Shown: positions 25,131 through 36,892 of the stretch, piece after piece
Layout: every line of letters begins with the position of its first letter
Position numbering within the stretch: the stretch's first letter is position 1
From: Perca fluviatilis
Lineage: Eukaryota > Chordata > Actinopteri > Perciformes > Percidae
Direction: 5' to 3'
Length of the DNA: 64,000 bases
Assembly (NCBI RefSeq): GCF_010015445.1
Contig: NC_053119.1
Span: 22,095,050 to 22,159,049 of the forward strand
Notes under the pieces: model-generated
The model's database searches: none
What the model saw: the letters and a program-made list of their open reading frames with translations, nothing else
What the model was told of the DNA's origin: nothing
Position numbers and translations under genes: made by a program

Positions 25131-25559
25131 GTATGAACAATGTCAATGAAACCCAAATTAGCTCTTTAGTATCTCCATTTGTTTGTTTGTAGCTGTTCGT
25201 GTGTTACAACTGAACATGACGGAGCTGCCAGGGAAATCAAGCACACATATAATTACGCTTATGTTACAAGGTAGCCAATCCTTTTTCATCATCGACGCGA
25301 GGAAAAGTATCCTAGACGCGCTTCAGCTGCTATATGTAACAACCATGCTATAGTTAGCCAAGCAACTATAAACTTCGAATTTACACAAAAAATAGGCAGA
25401 ATTACCTGTCGAGAAGAAAGCAGGCAACTTCGTGTCCCTTTTAAAATCCTTACTCCATGAGCTCTTTCCATCTTGGAAAAAGCCACCCAATATTAACTTT
25501 GGTCTTGTTGCTTTGGTCTTGTTGCTTTGCCTGTCGCATTGTCGCTTTAATTTCTTTTT

Positions 25560-25900
25560 AACTTCCTTGGCACTTTGTTACATGTCCCTGACAACGTGTT
25601 CATATCAGAAACATACACCCACTTTCTCCTACCAGTAGCTGAATTTTGAGTCGTTATTATATACTAACTAACGCTGGTTATCGGAGGCTATGTTGGTTTT
25701 AATGTACACAACGGGGAAAAGAGAAAACAAGGTGGGATAAAAAGAAGAACTGGGGTTGGGTTTAGGAAAAGAAAAACCCAGTTGGATTTAGGAAAAGAAA
25801 AATGTGGGTAAGGAAAACAACACACGGGTAAAAACGAAGGGAAACATCAACACACGGGACGCTGATCCTCGGCCTCCCAGGTGGAAACACAGAAAGCAGA
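25560..25900. repeat. Fish dispersed repeat with GGGTTTAGGAAAAGAAAAA units, copy A
   Basis: Two or three tandem-like units of TTGGGTTTAGGAAAAGAAAA are followed by ACACGGGACGCTGATCC. I recognise this as a widespread fish repeat but cannot classify it. The left part (25570-25670) is about 70 bases shorter than copy B (50040-50210) and aligns poorly. Confidence 0.45.
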
Positions 25901-26599
25901 AGCTAGCAGGCAAGTGTTATTTACATAAACTTCTGGTGTACTTACAAATTTTACAATCCATCGCTTTATGAGTGCATAACCCATTTGTACACTGTAGACG
26001 CTTGGTATCATTTCGGCATTATTAGTGGGGTAATGTTAAGAGACACTTCGATCCATTAGCCTCGCGCTAAGCTATTAAGTTGATAACGCTACGCCACGCT
26101 TAACGCCCCAAATAAGTTCACCCAGGTGAAAAAAGCTCTGGGGTGTTTGGCCCGAGGTCATGGTGCAAAGGACCCTAGGGGTGAAATTACTCTGAACACA
26201 TCACTTTAACAGACATTTAGTTTGAATTCTAAAACATCCTAATAGGTATAGTAGCACATTTTGTTCTTGAATTTCTCCGAAGATAGGGAAGAAATGACAT
26301 CCATTTTGGGAAAAATAAACCTAATATTCCAGTGGCCCATCTCTCACCCAAGCCATAAAGGAATGGTGCTAGCCTGAGGCTGAACACATTGAGTAGACAT
26401 GTTCAAATACTACATTACAGGGCCCCATGCATTATTTATATCCACATACTGAAGTGTATGTGCTCCCGCCACAGCTGTGTTCTGCATAATCTATGATGTG
26501 TCAGAGTTCTCCACTAGCTGATGTCTGTCTGTCAGCAATGCATGCCCTTGTTCCTCCCTCATCCATTCCCCTGAAATGGTAAATGACAAGCACCAAACA

Positions 26600-26601
<2 letters not shown>

Positions 26602-26673
<72 letters not shown>

Positions 26674-26698
26674 AAAAACACACACACACACACACACA
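26602..26698. repeat. (AC)n microsatellite, interrupted by A10, copy A
   Basis: An AC tract interrupted once by a run of about ten A. Copy B (51136-51224) is uninterrupted. Confidence 0.95.
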
Positions 26699-26881
26699 GT
26701 CACAGTCACAAGATCATATAGTAATACAAACTGAAAACACATTAACACGCATCTCACACACTTGTGCAATTACAGACACAAAATATTGCATGTGTACACT
26801 TAACAACACACCCACACTTACACCCTCAAATTCAAAATGGGAGGCAGGTTGACAATCCACAAACTGTTAGCCTGCACATAA

Positions 26882-26883
<2 letters not shown>

Positions 26884-26928
<45 letters not shown>
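26884..26928. repeat. (TG)n microsatellite, copy A
   Basis: About 22 TG units ending in GTGCGCACGC. The copy B counterpart at 51401-51453 is longer. Confidence 0.95.
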
Positions 26929-26931
<3 letters not shown>

Positions 26932-28137
26932 ACGCTCATAGGGTGCGTGGTTCATCCACACTGCCTTGAAGGAGCTCCTCGGTTTGCAGGTCTTATGACA
27001 GGTCACAATCTCGTCAGCTGCAGCAGCAGAAGTGTGGCGCCCCTGGGGAGGCCCCTACAGCTCACAGGGTTCTGGGGGAGCCAGGATCTTAGTGAAAGCT
27101 TCTTCCATGCTCATCCACCCAGCTCTGCATCTCCCCTCTGCTGCAACGCACTCCACCAGCCCCATTCCACATCCAAATGCACAGAAAACCCGCTTTAACC
27201 CCCTGCACTCTCACTCACCCATCTCTCCCTTGCATCTTCCAATTCCATCTCGCATCTGTCAGTTTTTTTTCCCAACATCTCTGTCATCTTCCTTTTCCAC
27301 TTCAATCCTCCTCTAACCCCCTCTCCTCCATGTTACTTTCCCTCTCCCTCGGGAATTTTGCATCTGTCACTCTCCCCCATACATCTCCCATTGCTTCTCA
27401 CCAAACTATCGTTCACATCCCCCATCCCTCCTTCCCACCCCTCCCCCCACTCAGGAGAGCGCAGCATATCCAACAGTACACATTAACCTCCATACATCTC
27501 TTTTGGAGCTTCTTCAGTAGACACTTCCCTCACTGGGATCTCCTGTCACACTGTGAGGGAGACTAAGAGACCAACCCCCATTTCACAATAAATCACTGCA
27601 GTCTTAAACAGTGCCAGTGGCTTAAGTCTTGTAGCATGGGATCCCAACAGTGGTCCCAAACTATAAAACCTTAGGGAAAAAAGCACATGAGGATGGGAGC
27701 TGCCAGAGTGGACTCGGACGAGATTGGGAGGGAGTCTGGATTGTGGGAGGAAGAAGAGAGATAGAACATGCACACTTGAAGCAGCAGCTGTGGTGACAAA
27801 CATCTTGTCGCTTGAGGTATGAGTAGTGTGCAAGAGATTCAGATGTGTGCGCTTGCTTGTGCTTCCGTCACTCAAACCTCAAAGTCTAACTGGAGCATGA
27901 CACAGACTGATCCCCCAGCCACTCAATCTTCCATCCCCCTGATCTCCCTCCCATGGTGTGATTAAGAAAGAGACAACTGTATTTATGGAGAACATACTGT
28001 TTGCAACCAGTCTACAATTAATGGAGAGAAAAGAACATCTTTGGAAAAAGGGTTGGGTTACCCAAATTAATACAATAGGAGGTAAATGGAATTTTTGTTT
28101 GTAGATGCCTTTTCACCTCACAGCATTGAAAAATGAC

Positions 28138-28240
28138 ACTTAAAAAGAATAGTTCAACATTTTGAAATATATGCTAAAAGCCTTGCCAAGTTGTAACTCC
28201 CTGCATCCTGCACAATGACAAAAAAAAAAGACACTAGCGT
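28138..28240. repeat. MITE end fragment, copy A
   Basis: The text ACTTAAAAAGAATAGTTCAA and what follows resembles the opposite end of the MITE family seen at 261-440. Copy B (52618-52700) retains more of it, including CGCTTTCTTGCCAAG. Copy A appears internally shortened. Confidence 0.4.
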
Positions 28241-28242
28241 AA

Positions 28243-28244
<2 letters not shown>

Positions 28245-28323
<79 letters not shown>

Positions 28324-28337
28324 TTACACACAACAAT

Positions 28338-28392
<55 letters not shown>

Positions 28393-28412
28393 AATAACAC
28401 ACACACACACAC
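28245..28412. repeat. Compound (TA)n-(AC)n microsatellite, copy A
   Basis: TA units at 28245-28322, then AC units at 28342-28412 interrupted by AATAATAA. The copy B counterpart is at 52736-52895. Confidence 0.95.
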
Positions 28413-28834
28413 ATATAAGGGTGGTATCAGGTTAAATAGATTTTCAAATAAGCTGTGGAGCACAATAAAACACAATTAATATCACCCGCATTAGATTGGG
28501 GTGAATTTCTATGAGGAAGCTGGAATGTGAATTGAAAACCCTCACACATGTATAATTGAAGCTTTTAATTAATTCAATTTTGCCTGTGCAATGTTTGACC
28601 CTGAGAATTGATGGTCGGCTACGCACCTTACCTCAAGTGGATTATTGAGCGATTCGCCTGTCACTGGCAAGTGGTCCACTTTATTCCTATGCGTGACCCA
28701 TTGCTAATGCTAACGCATACCAAGCAGCTCCACTGCAATTGTCCAATAGAAGTAGATCAAAAACTTCTTCAAACTGACCTGTCGCATGTAATGGGTCTAT
28801 TTAGCAACAATGCAACCGGAACCAGCAATTTAAN

Positions 28835-29333
28835 NNNNNNNNNNNNNNNNNNNNNNNNNNNNNNNNNNNNNNNNNNNNNNNNNNNNNNNNNNNNNNNNNN
28901 NNNNNNNNNNNNNNNNNNNNNNNNNNNNNNNNNNNNNNNNNNNNNNNNNNNNNNNNNNNNNNNNNNNNNNNNNNNNNNNNNNNNNNNNNNNNNNNNNNNN
29001 NNNNNNNNNNNNNNNNNNNNNNNNNNNNNNNNNNNNNNNNNNNNNNNNNNNNNNNNNNNNNNNNNNNNNNNNNNNNNNNNNNNNNNNNNNNNNNNNNNNN
29101 NNNNNNNNNNNNNNNNNNNNNNNNNNNNNNNNNNNNNNNNNNNNNNNNNNNNNNNNNNNNNNNNNNNNNNNNNNNNNNNNNNNNNNNNNNNNNNNNNNNN
29201 NNNNNNNNNNNNNNNNNNNNNNNNNNNNNNNNNNNNNNNNNNNNNNNNNNNNNNNNNNNNNNNNNNNNNNNNNNNNNNNNNNNNNNNNNNNNNNNNNNNN
29301 NNNNNNNNNNNNNNNNNNNNNNNNNNNNNNNNN
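28835..29333. other. Assembly gap (499 N)
   Basis: A run of undetermined bases separates copy A from the block before copy B. Any open frame called through it is an artefact. Confidence 1.
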
Positions 29334-29754
29334 GATAGCCTGGTTGTTGTGCAAGCTATGCAACAAAGGAATTCACATCGCACCGAGCACATCGAGCCAT
29401 TTAGCTTGTAAGCGTGTGGATGCTAGCTGAAGCTCCGATCCACACCCAACCTACACTCCACCAGATGACTGGTTTAAGGACCAGGGTTAACTAGTCTGAA
29501 TGTACTTGAAGGTATTGTGTTTTACTAAAGAAGGTCTACCTACCTATAAGCTACCTGAATTTTTTGAAATGTACTATATTTCCTAAATATGCTATTGCTA
29601 CACTTAATGGCAAAAATTGCACTGGTCTGCTTGGACTTGGTTGAACAAAAAAACAATATTTTGTTGCTTATGTATTCAGTCATTCAATGGTATACTAAAA
29701 ATCCATGTGAAAAAAATTACTTCTCTACTGTTCTCAGGTCAAATATTTATGCAA

Positions 29755-29835
29755 TTAAAATCCGATTAATTCGGATTAATTAATTACAAAGCCTGTAATT
29801 AATTAGATTAATTTTTTTCGAGTCCAAGCCCTCTT
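29755..29835. repeat. Fish DNA repeat end with AATTAATTA motifs
   Basis: The stretch GATTAATTCGGATTAATTAA to CGAGTCCAAGCCCT resembles the terminus of a common hAT-like fish repeat. It is only a fragment. Confidence 0.35.
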
Positions 29836-29973
29836 TTTAATATATAAAGCGGGGGAACTTGAGGTTGAGATCCAGTGATGAAAAAGTGGACAAAGGATCT
29901 GGGTATCACTGCAGCTAGATATAGCAGAATGAGAACTAACAAGGGTGTATCTTTATCTTTACAATTTTTATTT

Positions 29974-30392
29974 TTAAAGGGTTAGTTCACTTAAAATAAA
30001 AATGTCATTAATTACTCACCCTCATGTTGTTTCCAAACCCGTAAGACCAACCGCTTCATCTTCAGAACACAAATGAAGAGATTTTTGGTGAATGAGATCA
30101 TGTGCGAAGCGTAATTACCCCTTTCAAGGCACAGAAAGGTAGTAAAGACATTAAAATAGTCTGTGTGACTCCAGTGGTTCAACTGTGACTAGAATACAAA
30201 GTGCTAGAATACTTTCAGTGGCACAGCACTTGGGCCTTGAAAGTTGCAATGATGTAGCTGCCTATGGATGGTTCAGAAAGCTCTGATTCCATCAGAAATA
30301 TCTTAATCTGCCTTTCGAAGCTGAATGGAGGTATTAAGTAATGTGGGTGAGTAATTATGACATTTTAAATTTTTGTTAAACTAACCCTTTAA
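29974..30392. mobile_element. TTAA-flanked MITE within the inserted block
   Basis: The left end is TTAAAGGGTTAGTTCACTTA. The right end reversed is TTAAAGGGTTAGTTTAACAA. The inverted termini start directly in TTAA (29974-29977 and 30389-30392). The inside has ACTCACCCTCATGTTGTTTCC, a hallmark of a MITE family abundant in carp-like fish. No coding capacity. Confidence 0.75.
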
Positions 30393-30479
30393 TTTTTTAT
30401 TTGTGATGGAAAATGATTGCTTCCAAGAAGAACATTCAGATTTTTGTTTGATTTAATGCCTTTAGAAAATATTAAAATT

Positions 30480-33400
30480 ATGTTTTGCTTTTTTCTGTCA
30501 AGGGTTTTTCACCCACAAGAACCTCAACCCCAGCACATGCACAGACACTCTTTCACTCTCTTCAACTGACCATGAAGAAGAGAGAGCCATAGTGGAAAAT
30601 CAAACTGCAATGTTCAGCAACAGTTTTAACATTGATGCTGAAAAGGGCAAAACGGGTATGTATGCATGTTTTTTCGCATGGTTAACTTTTCCCTATAATT
30701 TCACCACTTTTATTAGTCTTCATGTGTTCACCTATATTGTAGTCAATGTTTAATCAGACTGTCAAAGATGCACTGGAAAAAAATCTGGTGGTGAGGAAGT
30801 GCTTGAAGAATACCAGACAACAAAAACTTTAAAGCACAGCACCAGACGTCAGCTTGTTAATATTGTTGTCAGTCACATGACAGAAAATTCATGGGTAAGA
30901 CTTTAAAGCACAGATGCAATAAAACACACAGCTGTCTATATATGTGTATGTATATATATGTCTGTGTGTGTGTGTGTGTGTGTGTGCATGTGTATATATG
31001 TATGTGTTTGTGTGTGATATATGTATAAATAAATAAAATATATATTTTTTTTTTACATTTGCAGGAGGATCCCCACCCATAGCAAACAGCGGGAAACTTA
31101 TGCTTTGGGCATTATTTCTCTCTTTCCTAGCCTGAAAGACCCATTTTCAGCAAAGGGGCTATGTAAGAATCGTTGGTATTGTTGTACTTGAAACACAGTC
31201 CTAGTTTGACATGTTATATGCTCCTTTTTTGTGGCATGTAATAGAAGTTTCTATTATAAATTTTATGTAACATAATGACATCATTTGTGTGTTCTCTTGT
31301 CTTTTGACAGGAGCATTTCTCCGATCGGAAAAGGGGAGCGGGTTTCATCTCCTGGCCTATAAAACTTTGTCGAGAAAAACCCAAAAGCGTGTTAAGCTTA
31401 GAGATGACTGAAAGTGGAGGACCAAGGCAACGAAGGAGGATAGATGATGTGCAACAACTTGAAGGAGATGCATGCAGAGAGGCAATTTCTTTCCTTATCC
31501 CACAGCTGATGAAACTGGAAGTAATGCAGAAGATGAAGGAAACTTTTAAGCATAGACAAGAACTGGTCCATAATCCTGACCGGATCAGCTGACGTCCTTG
31601 ATGTCTTCCCAAGATATTTGGATGTAAAAGGTTTGGTAAATAAAACTTTTATTCCACTTTTCAAAGATTGTTTTTAAGTGTATTTTAGATATGCCTGCTT
31701 TTGGTTACTCTTTAACATAATTGCTACTTAGAGTCATTTGTTCATTATATTTATCACTCTTGCTCATACATGCCTTTCAGACATAGTGATAGACTAAGAA
31801 ATCATGAATGTGTATTTACTTGAATTCTTCTAAAGACTATCAAAACGTGCACACTATCCATTTTGGTGGTAAAGGATAAAAAGTCCCAAAGTAACCTTAG
31901 AAATCTTGTTAATATGCTTTGTCATTAGATAAATCCAGGACTTTGCTCTGCTGTTCAATGCTGAAACATCCAACAAGTTTCTTAAGAGTTGGGAGACTGC
32001 ATTCAAGCAAAAGATCATCAATGAAGCCAAGTCTCTTACTTCAACAGCAGAGAAATTGGTTGTCTTCTCAGATGTAGCTGGTCGACAAGGATCTGAAAAT
32101 GGTTGGCATGATTTGTGAGGATGTTATAATTTAAAATTTGCTTTGGTTTCTTGCTATTGTCTAAGTTTTTTTTTTTTTATCACCCCCATCTACTCATTCA
32201 GATTGGGACAGTGACATGTCATCTGTCCTGCTGCCTGTTGCATCTCCTGCCTCCGACTCCAGGGAGGAAGAAGACTAAGATCAGTCCAACAGAGGCTGTT
32301 GACAGACTTGTGCATTTTCATAAGGTAAAACTCACAATGCTGTTGCAAAGATTTGGGTTAGAAACCCTAAAATGCAGTGGTTTTCATTAATTGTCCTTGG
32401 GACTGAAGCCTCTGCACATTTTGTCTCTCTCTGATCGGTACATAGGATAGGATAAGCTCACCCAAAAATGTCACCCTCAGGTTGTTCCAAACCTGTATCC
32501 ATTTTACTACTGCTGAACACAGATATTTTTGAAGAACGTTTATAAACTAGCAGCTTTGGGCAGCCATTGACTGTCATACTATTCTTTTCCTATTGTGGAA
32601 GTCAATGGCTGCCCAAAGTGTCCCTGTATCAAACTTTCTTGAAAATATCTTCCTTTGTGTTCAGCAGTACAAAGAAATGTATACAGGTTTGGAACAAGCT
32701 GAGTGTGTGTAAATGACATCATTTTTCATTTTTGAGTGAACTAACCCTTCAGTCTAGTTCATGTAGCTCTTACCTAATGATTTGAAGATCTGAAAACAGG
32801 TTAGTTGAAGAAGTGAGACATGCAACATGTGCAGAGCCGTTGAATTACGACCAGGATTGAAAATTGCTGGCATAATGTGACTGTTTAAATGTACCTTCTA
32901 GAATCTCTAATTGATTGCTTGCATTATATTGACCTACAGCTCTTGAATTTCCATGTACAACTCTTTGTTCTAATGAAGTAAGTCAGTCACATAGCTTGGT
33001 TTGGCTGAGGGTGAATCAGCAAAACATTCTGGTGATGGTGGTGGGGGTTGTTCCTTTAATGGTTATCCTTTCATTGTAATACACAAAGCAACTGGGTTTG
33101 TCAGGCACATATTGGGTTAAGGTGTGTCATATATTTTATTTTATTGATTTTAATTCTATTTTAGTTCATTTGAATGTGAGGAAGTTAACAGTAGCAGGTT
33201 TAATGCATTTATCATTTCACATTGTAATTAGTTTTTTTCCTGTTTGTTTAATCTATTTTATTTTTCAGTCCTGCAACAGTATTGAAGGCCATCTCAGTGG
33301 GAGGGAGGGCCACCAGCCACTTCTACTGGGATGGGAAGGATCAAGGGCAGGATCGACCACTTCTCCGTTGTTGTGGACAAGCCTTATCCCTTGCTCTGGA

Positions 33401-33535
33401 ACCAGCTCCTTAAGTGCCTTTGATGAACTTTTTCAAAGGTTCACTATGTCTTCAACTTGTCCTAATGAGGGAAGCCCTGGTAAACTTCTTTACCTTCCTG
33501 CAGACCACAGTTTACAACATAGACGTTGAGTCTTT
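30480..33535 (+). pseudogene. Decayed SAMD3-like locus, multi-exon
   Basis: Exon-like islands on the plus strand translate to pieces of a multi-copy fish family annotated SAMD3-like. They include RRQLVNIVVSHMTENS near 30850-30895, ANSGKLMLWALFLSF near 31080-31128, RRRIDDVQQLEGDACREAI near 31435-31490, and ETFKHRQELVHNPDRI near 31539-31587. Further on are NAETSNKFLKSWETAFKQKI near 31957-32015, SPTEAVDRLVHFHK near 32283-32325, and a FDELF block near 33420 with TVYNIDV near 33508-33530. Islands are split by GT/AG-bordered gaps, for example TGGGTAAG near 30894 and TTTGCAGGAGG near 31061. Stops and frame changes interrupt several islands, so the copy is not functional. The function of the family is unknown to me, and the match is from memory. 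Confidence 0.6.
32447..32752. mobile_element. Fold-back MITE with central hairpin
   Basis: The ends read AGCTCACCCAAAAATGTC and, at the right, TTTTTGAGTGAACTAACCC. The centre (32554-32618) is an inverted repeat whose arms are CTTTGGGCAGCCATTGACT and its complement, with a loop of about 25 bases. ACTGCTGAACACAGATAT and GTGTTCAGCAGT are also mirrored. It lies inside the SAMD3-like locus, in an intron-like gap. Confidence 0.75.
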
Positions 33536-33744
33536 CAAGTGAGTCTCCCAGAGTAAGGGAACTGCGTGCAAAAGCTTTTAAATTAGTTTAAATGTTAAAG
33601 TGTTTCCTCTGTAAACGTTTGCATGCAAACAGCCACTCTTTGATAGCTCATTTAAGAGTCACACACAGTTTCTATCCTTCGGCTTAAGTTTAAGTTGTTG
33701 TGTAGCTTAGAGTGGCTGTAGTCGGTGGTTTGCTCATATTCTGG

Positions 33745-36065
33745 GTTTCAAAGCATTTGAACAGTTTTCATGCTATTGATGGCAGTCCAGCTTTTGATTT
33801 GGCATCAGGTGAACAGTCATCTCAAAATGTTTATAATAATCAGCCAGGTTCTTTGTTTGTTGGAGAAAGTGATCCCCAAGTTGCTCTCACTGAGAATGTT
33901 ACCTTTTCAGGAGAGAGACTGCAGATATATGTGCCTCAATTGTAGCCAAATTACAGTGCAGTGGAGTAGCCAATAGCTTGGTATCATCAGTTGTTTCAGA
34001 CCTTTGAGGACCTCACTACAGAAATGCATACCCAAACTCGTCAAGATGTGATTTCTGTCATTCCCTCCTAATAACCCTGTCAGATCAGCTGTGGAAGAAA
34101 GTTTAGCTCATTTTGAGAGTCCCTTTTCCATGTTTAACACCCGAAACTAAAAGGACTAATTATTTCAATGACAAATGGGGTGTTGTGGAGCCAGTTGAAA
34201 TTGTGCTTGGCATGAGATCCGACATGAGGAGAAACAAAAACTGGATGTTATGATCAGGTCCCAGTAAAGATACATATGTGTATGTCCCAATTTTGGAAAC
34301 TTTAAAAATTATGTGTCGAAATGTAGATGTATGTACTCTGCTGACCGAATTTACAGGAAGGCAGAAATCACTATTTGAGGACTTTTGTGATGGAAGTTAC
34401 TTCCAGAGTCATCCATTATTCTCAAAACATCCCAGTGCTTTACAAATTCAGGTGTACTACGATGAATTTGAAACCGTAAACCCCTCTTGGTTCTAAGCGT
34501 GAAGTACACAAGGTTGGTGCTCTTTATTTTGTGCTTGAAATCTACCTCCCAAATTTAATTCAAGACTGATGAATATCCATTTGATTGCTCTATTTCATGT
34601 AGCAAGATGTAAAAAAGTATGGATTTGACCCCATCCTGGAACCGTTGATTCGAGTGACATAAAGATTCTAGAGACAGATGGAATTGAACTACCCATATCA
34701 ACGAGTAGAGTTTATGGCACAATATGTCAAGTAATTGGAGACAACTTGGGGATGCACTCAATACTTGGGTTCACAGAATCATTTAGTGGACATTACTCCT
34801 GTCGTCTATGTTTAACTGAAAAGGCTGATATCCAGTTAGTTTACAATGAGGATGATGTTAGAGTTATTTTGCGTGATCGTTCAATTTATGAACAGCACTG
34901 CAGTGAGTTAGAATCTGACCCTCAACTCAAGTCAACACATGGCCTCAAAAGAAACTCGACACTCAATAGTCTCCAGTATTTTCATGTGTGCCACAACTAC
35001 TCTCTAGATGTGATGCATGATCTCCTAGAAGGAGTTGTGCAATTTGAAATGAAACTACTGTTTGAGTATCTTTCAGAAAATTTTGTTACCGCGGTGAATT
35101 GCTCTCCAGAATATATTCATATGATTATGGATATTTGGAGAGAAAAATCGTCCCACAAGGTTAATCTAGAGCACAATGGAAATAGCATAGGGCTCAATTC
35201 TATCCAGTCACTCTGTCTTGTCAGAAACATTCCGTTGCTGTTTGGTGATATCGTAGGGATAGGTGATAAAAATTGGCATTTGCTCCTGCTCTTACTTCAA
35301 ATTCTAAATCTGGTGTTTTCCCCTTGTATTTCTAAAGGCATGACTGTCCTCCTGAAGCATTTAACAATTGAGCACCATGAGTTATTTAAAGAGTTGTATC
35401 CACAAAAAAACTTGCTGCCCAAACACCATTTTATGGTGCATTATCCAGCCTGTATTCGCAAAATTGGACCGTTAGTCCATATGTGGAGCATGAGGTTCGA
35501 GGCTAAGCATAAAAGTTTTTAAGAATACACTAAAAATTTCAAAAACATCACCAAATCTCTGGCAAAAGTCATCAGATGTCAATAGGCTATCTTTGGGAAA
35601 CAACACCATTCAGTCAAGTTGAGTGTGGACCAATGAAAACATTTTGTTGGAATGATGTTGAAAATGGTGGAAAGTTGGCAGGAATGCTACAGAATCCAAT
35701 ACAAACAAGCATGCTTTCCATGAACTGGGTTAAACTAGATGGGACAGAATATAGACCAGACCTCATTGTATGCAATGAAATTGAGAATGAAATTCCTGTT
35801 TTTCAGTCAGATTCGAAAAATACTCTTCATTGACAGCACTGTGTATTTTATAGGTCGACAAACTTTTCACAGAAAAATTTTCAGATCATCATCATGCATT
35901 TAAAGTAGAGAGATACTGTGAGTTGGGTGAACTTGTAAAGCCAACAGCTTGAAGTTCTACAGGCCTTTTGATCTGCAGTGTACATATGGGTCAGATGATG
36001 GGGGTATATTGTACCTTCCTTTGTGTTGGTGTAATTGTTTAGTCTGTGTTGTTGAAAATAAAATG
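33745..36065 (+). pseudogene. Decayed transposase-like gene with HDLLEGV motif
   Basis: This is the second plus-strand module of the inserted block. Readable parts: SIVAKLQCSGVANSLVSS near 33937-33990, then VPILETLKIMCRNVDVCTLL near 34281-34340. A 258-residue open frame at 34746-35519 follows, with SCRLCLTEKADIQ (a CxxC pair), LNSLQYFHVCHNYSLDVM, HDLLEGVVQFEMKLLFEYL and LLPKHHFMVHYP, ending GPLVHMWSMRFEAKHKSF. Frame changes allow reading on to about 36040, and an AATAAA lies at 36056-36061. The HD(L)EGV and MRFEAKH blocks resemble transposase-derived proteins that are highly multiplied in fish. The catalytic class is not determined. Several stops and frameshifts make it a pseudogene overall, although the central frame is well preserved, which suggests recent activity. 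Confidence 0.6.
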
Positions 36066-36189
36066 TCAAACTGATACAGCGTTTTGACTTATTTAATTGA
36101 ATGCACATTGCACACATGTATTTTTAGACAAAATACCAATTACACTTAATTACCTTAATCAGGGTTTGTATGAGCACTATAAGTCGCGA

Positions 36190-36892
36190 AGTAAATCTCT
36201 TGGTGTTGAGATATTGACACACACCTGGTGTAATTTCAACACTAACTTGGTTTAAATGAGGGGGTGAAACACTAATGGTGTTAACGGTGAACACTTACAG
36301 CAGGGATTCCCAAAGTGTAAGTACGTGCACCCCAGAAGTCTGTGAGCTGCCACCAGGGGGCTTGTCGAGGAAAGATTTAATGGCGGTCTGTTTTTAAATG
36401 GGATTTTTCCATACAAAAAAATTTAATAGGCCTTGCCTATTGCTACAATGTTTCTTTTACGTGGCTGAAAATAACCGGTGCTTTCTGTTAATGAGCCTGT
36501 GTATGTCACTCGTCCTCTTAAAAGTGGAAGCTTGTGCGTAGCTTTGTTGCATTATCTTGAAACTTTGTTGATGTTGTTATTGTCATGTGTGTTCTGGTTA
36601 TTTCGCATGATTAAACATGAGTTTTTATATGCCCGATAAAACAAAGCTTTGTTGCGGGGGTTTTTAAGTGGAGATTGGGGGTGCGCCAACCCGTTGGGGA
36701 CATAGAAGGGGTGCGCAGGAAAAAAGTTTGGGAACCGCTGACTTACAGTGTTGTTTTACACTAAGCAAGTGTTAAAAAAGTAACACTATTTAAAGTGTTG
36801 GTTTAACTCTATTTAGTGTGGACCTATATAAACTCGAAAAGTGTTAATTTTAACACTGTGAGTGTTGATTTAACACTTTCAAATTTGCTGTG
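36190..36892. repeat. AACACT-rich transposon terminus, split by a nested hAT MITE
   Basis: Apart from the nested element, the stretch is built of AGTGTT and AACACT motifs in both orientations, such as AGTGTTAATTTTAACACTG and GAGTGTTGATTTAACAC, ending TTTGCTGTG. I recall similar ends from fish DNA transposons. Its last base abuts copy B. Confidence 0.5.
36301..36741. mobile_element. hAT MITE with perfect 8-bp target duplication
   Basis: It starts CAGGGATTCCCAAAGTG and ends TTTGGGAACCGCTG, giving imperfect hAT-type inverted termini. Both sides carry the identical octamer ACTTACAG (36293-36300 and 36742-36749). It is about 440 bp and non-coding, and includes GTGCGCC/GGTGCGC motifs. It was inserted into the AACACT-rich terminus and is therefore the younger insertion. 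Confidence 0.9.

Larger units (their letters stand above)
12427..28802. repeat. Large duplication, copy A
   Basis: This segment is collinear with 36893-53252. The match starts at ACCAAAGAACAGAAAATTC (12427 and 36893) and fades just before the N gap, near GTCCAATAGAAGTAGA (about 28739 and 53196). It carries the intact form of two nell2 exons. The copies differ mostly by one to three base indels. Some stretches, for example about 19960-20240 against 44412-44692, look identical by eye. At a few places copy A appears shortened relative to copy B. Confidence 0.95.
14278..28834. other. Intronic sequence of copy A upstream of the EGF exon
   Basis: This is about 14.5 kb of intron sequence in copy A up to the N gap. 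It holds a TTAA MITE, a hAT remnant, a polypurine tract, the tail of a LINE, a GGTTGGGTTTAGG-type repeat and several microsatellites. In 18200-19360, 19830-24240 and 26930-28130 I saw no credible coding signal. A homeobox-site-like, possibly conserved stretch lies near 17880-18190. Confidence 0.6.
29334..36892. mobile_element. Inserted block between copies, candidate large transposon
   Basis: This block has no counterpart in copy A: at 12427 copy A runs directly from unique intron into the shared sequence. Its right edge, ...AAATTTGCTGTG at 36892, looks like a transposon terminus. It is preceded by AACACT/AGTGTT subterminal repeats and abuts the first base of copy B. The block carries a plus-strand SAMD3-like locus and a transposase-like locus, both decayed. 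The left terminus was not found and may lie in the N gap. Whether all 7.5 kb is one element is inference. Confidence 0.5.

Noticed and set aside
28608..29411. Open frames running through the N gap
   Set aside because: They consist mostly of unknown residues and are artefacts of the gap.
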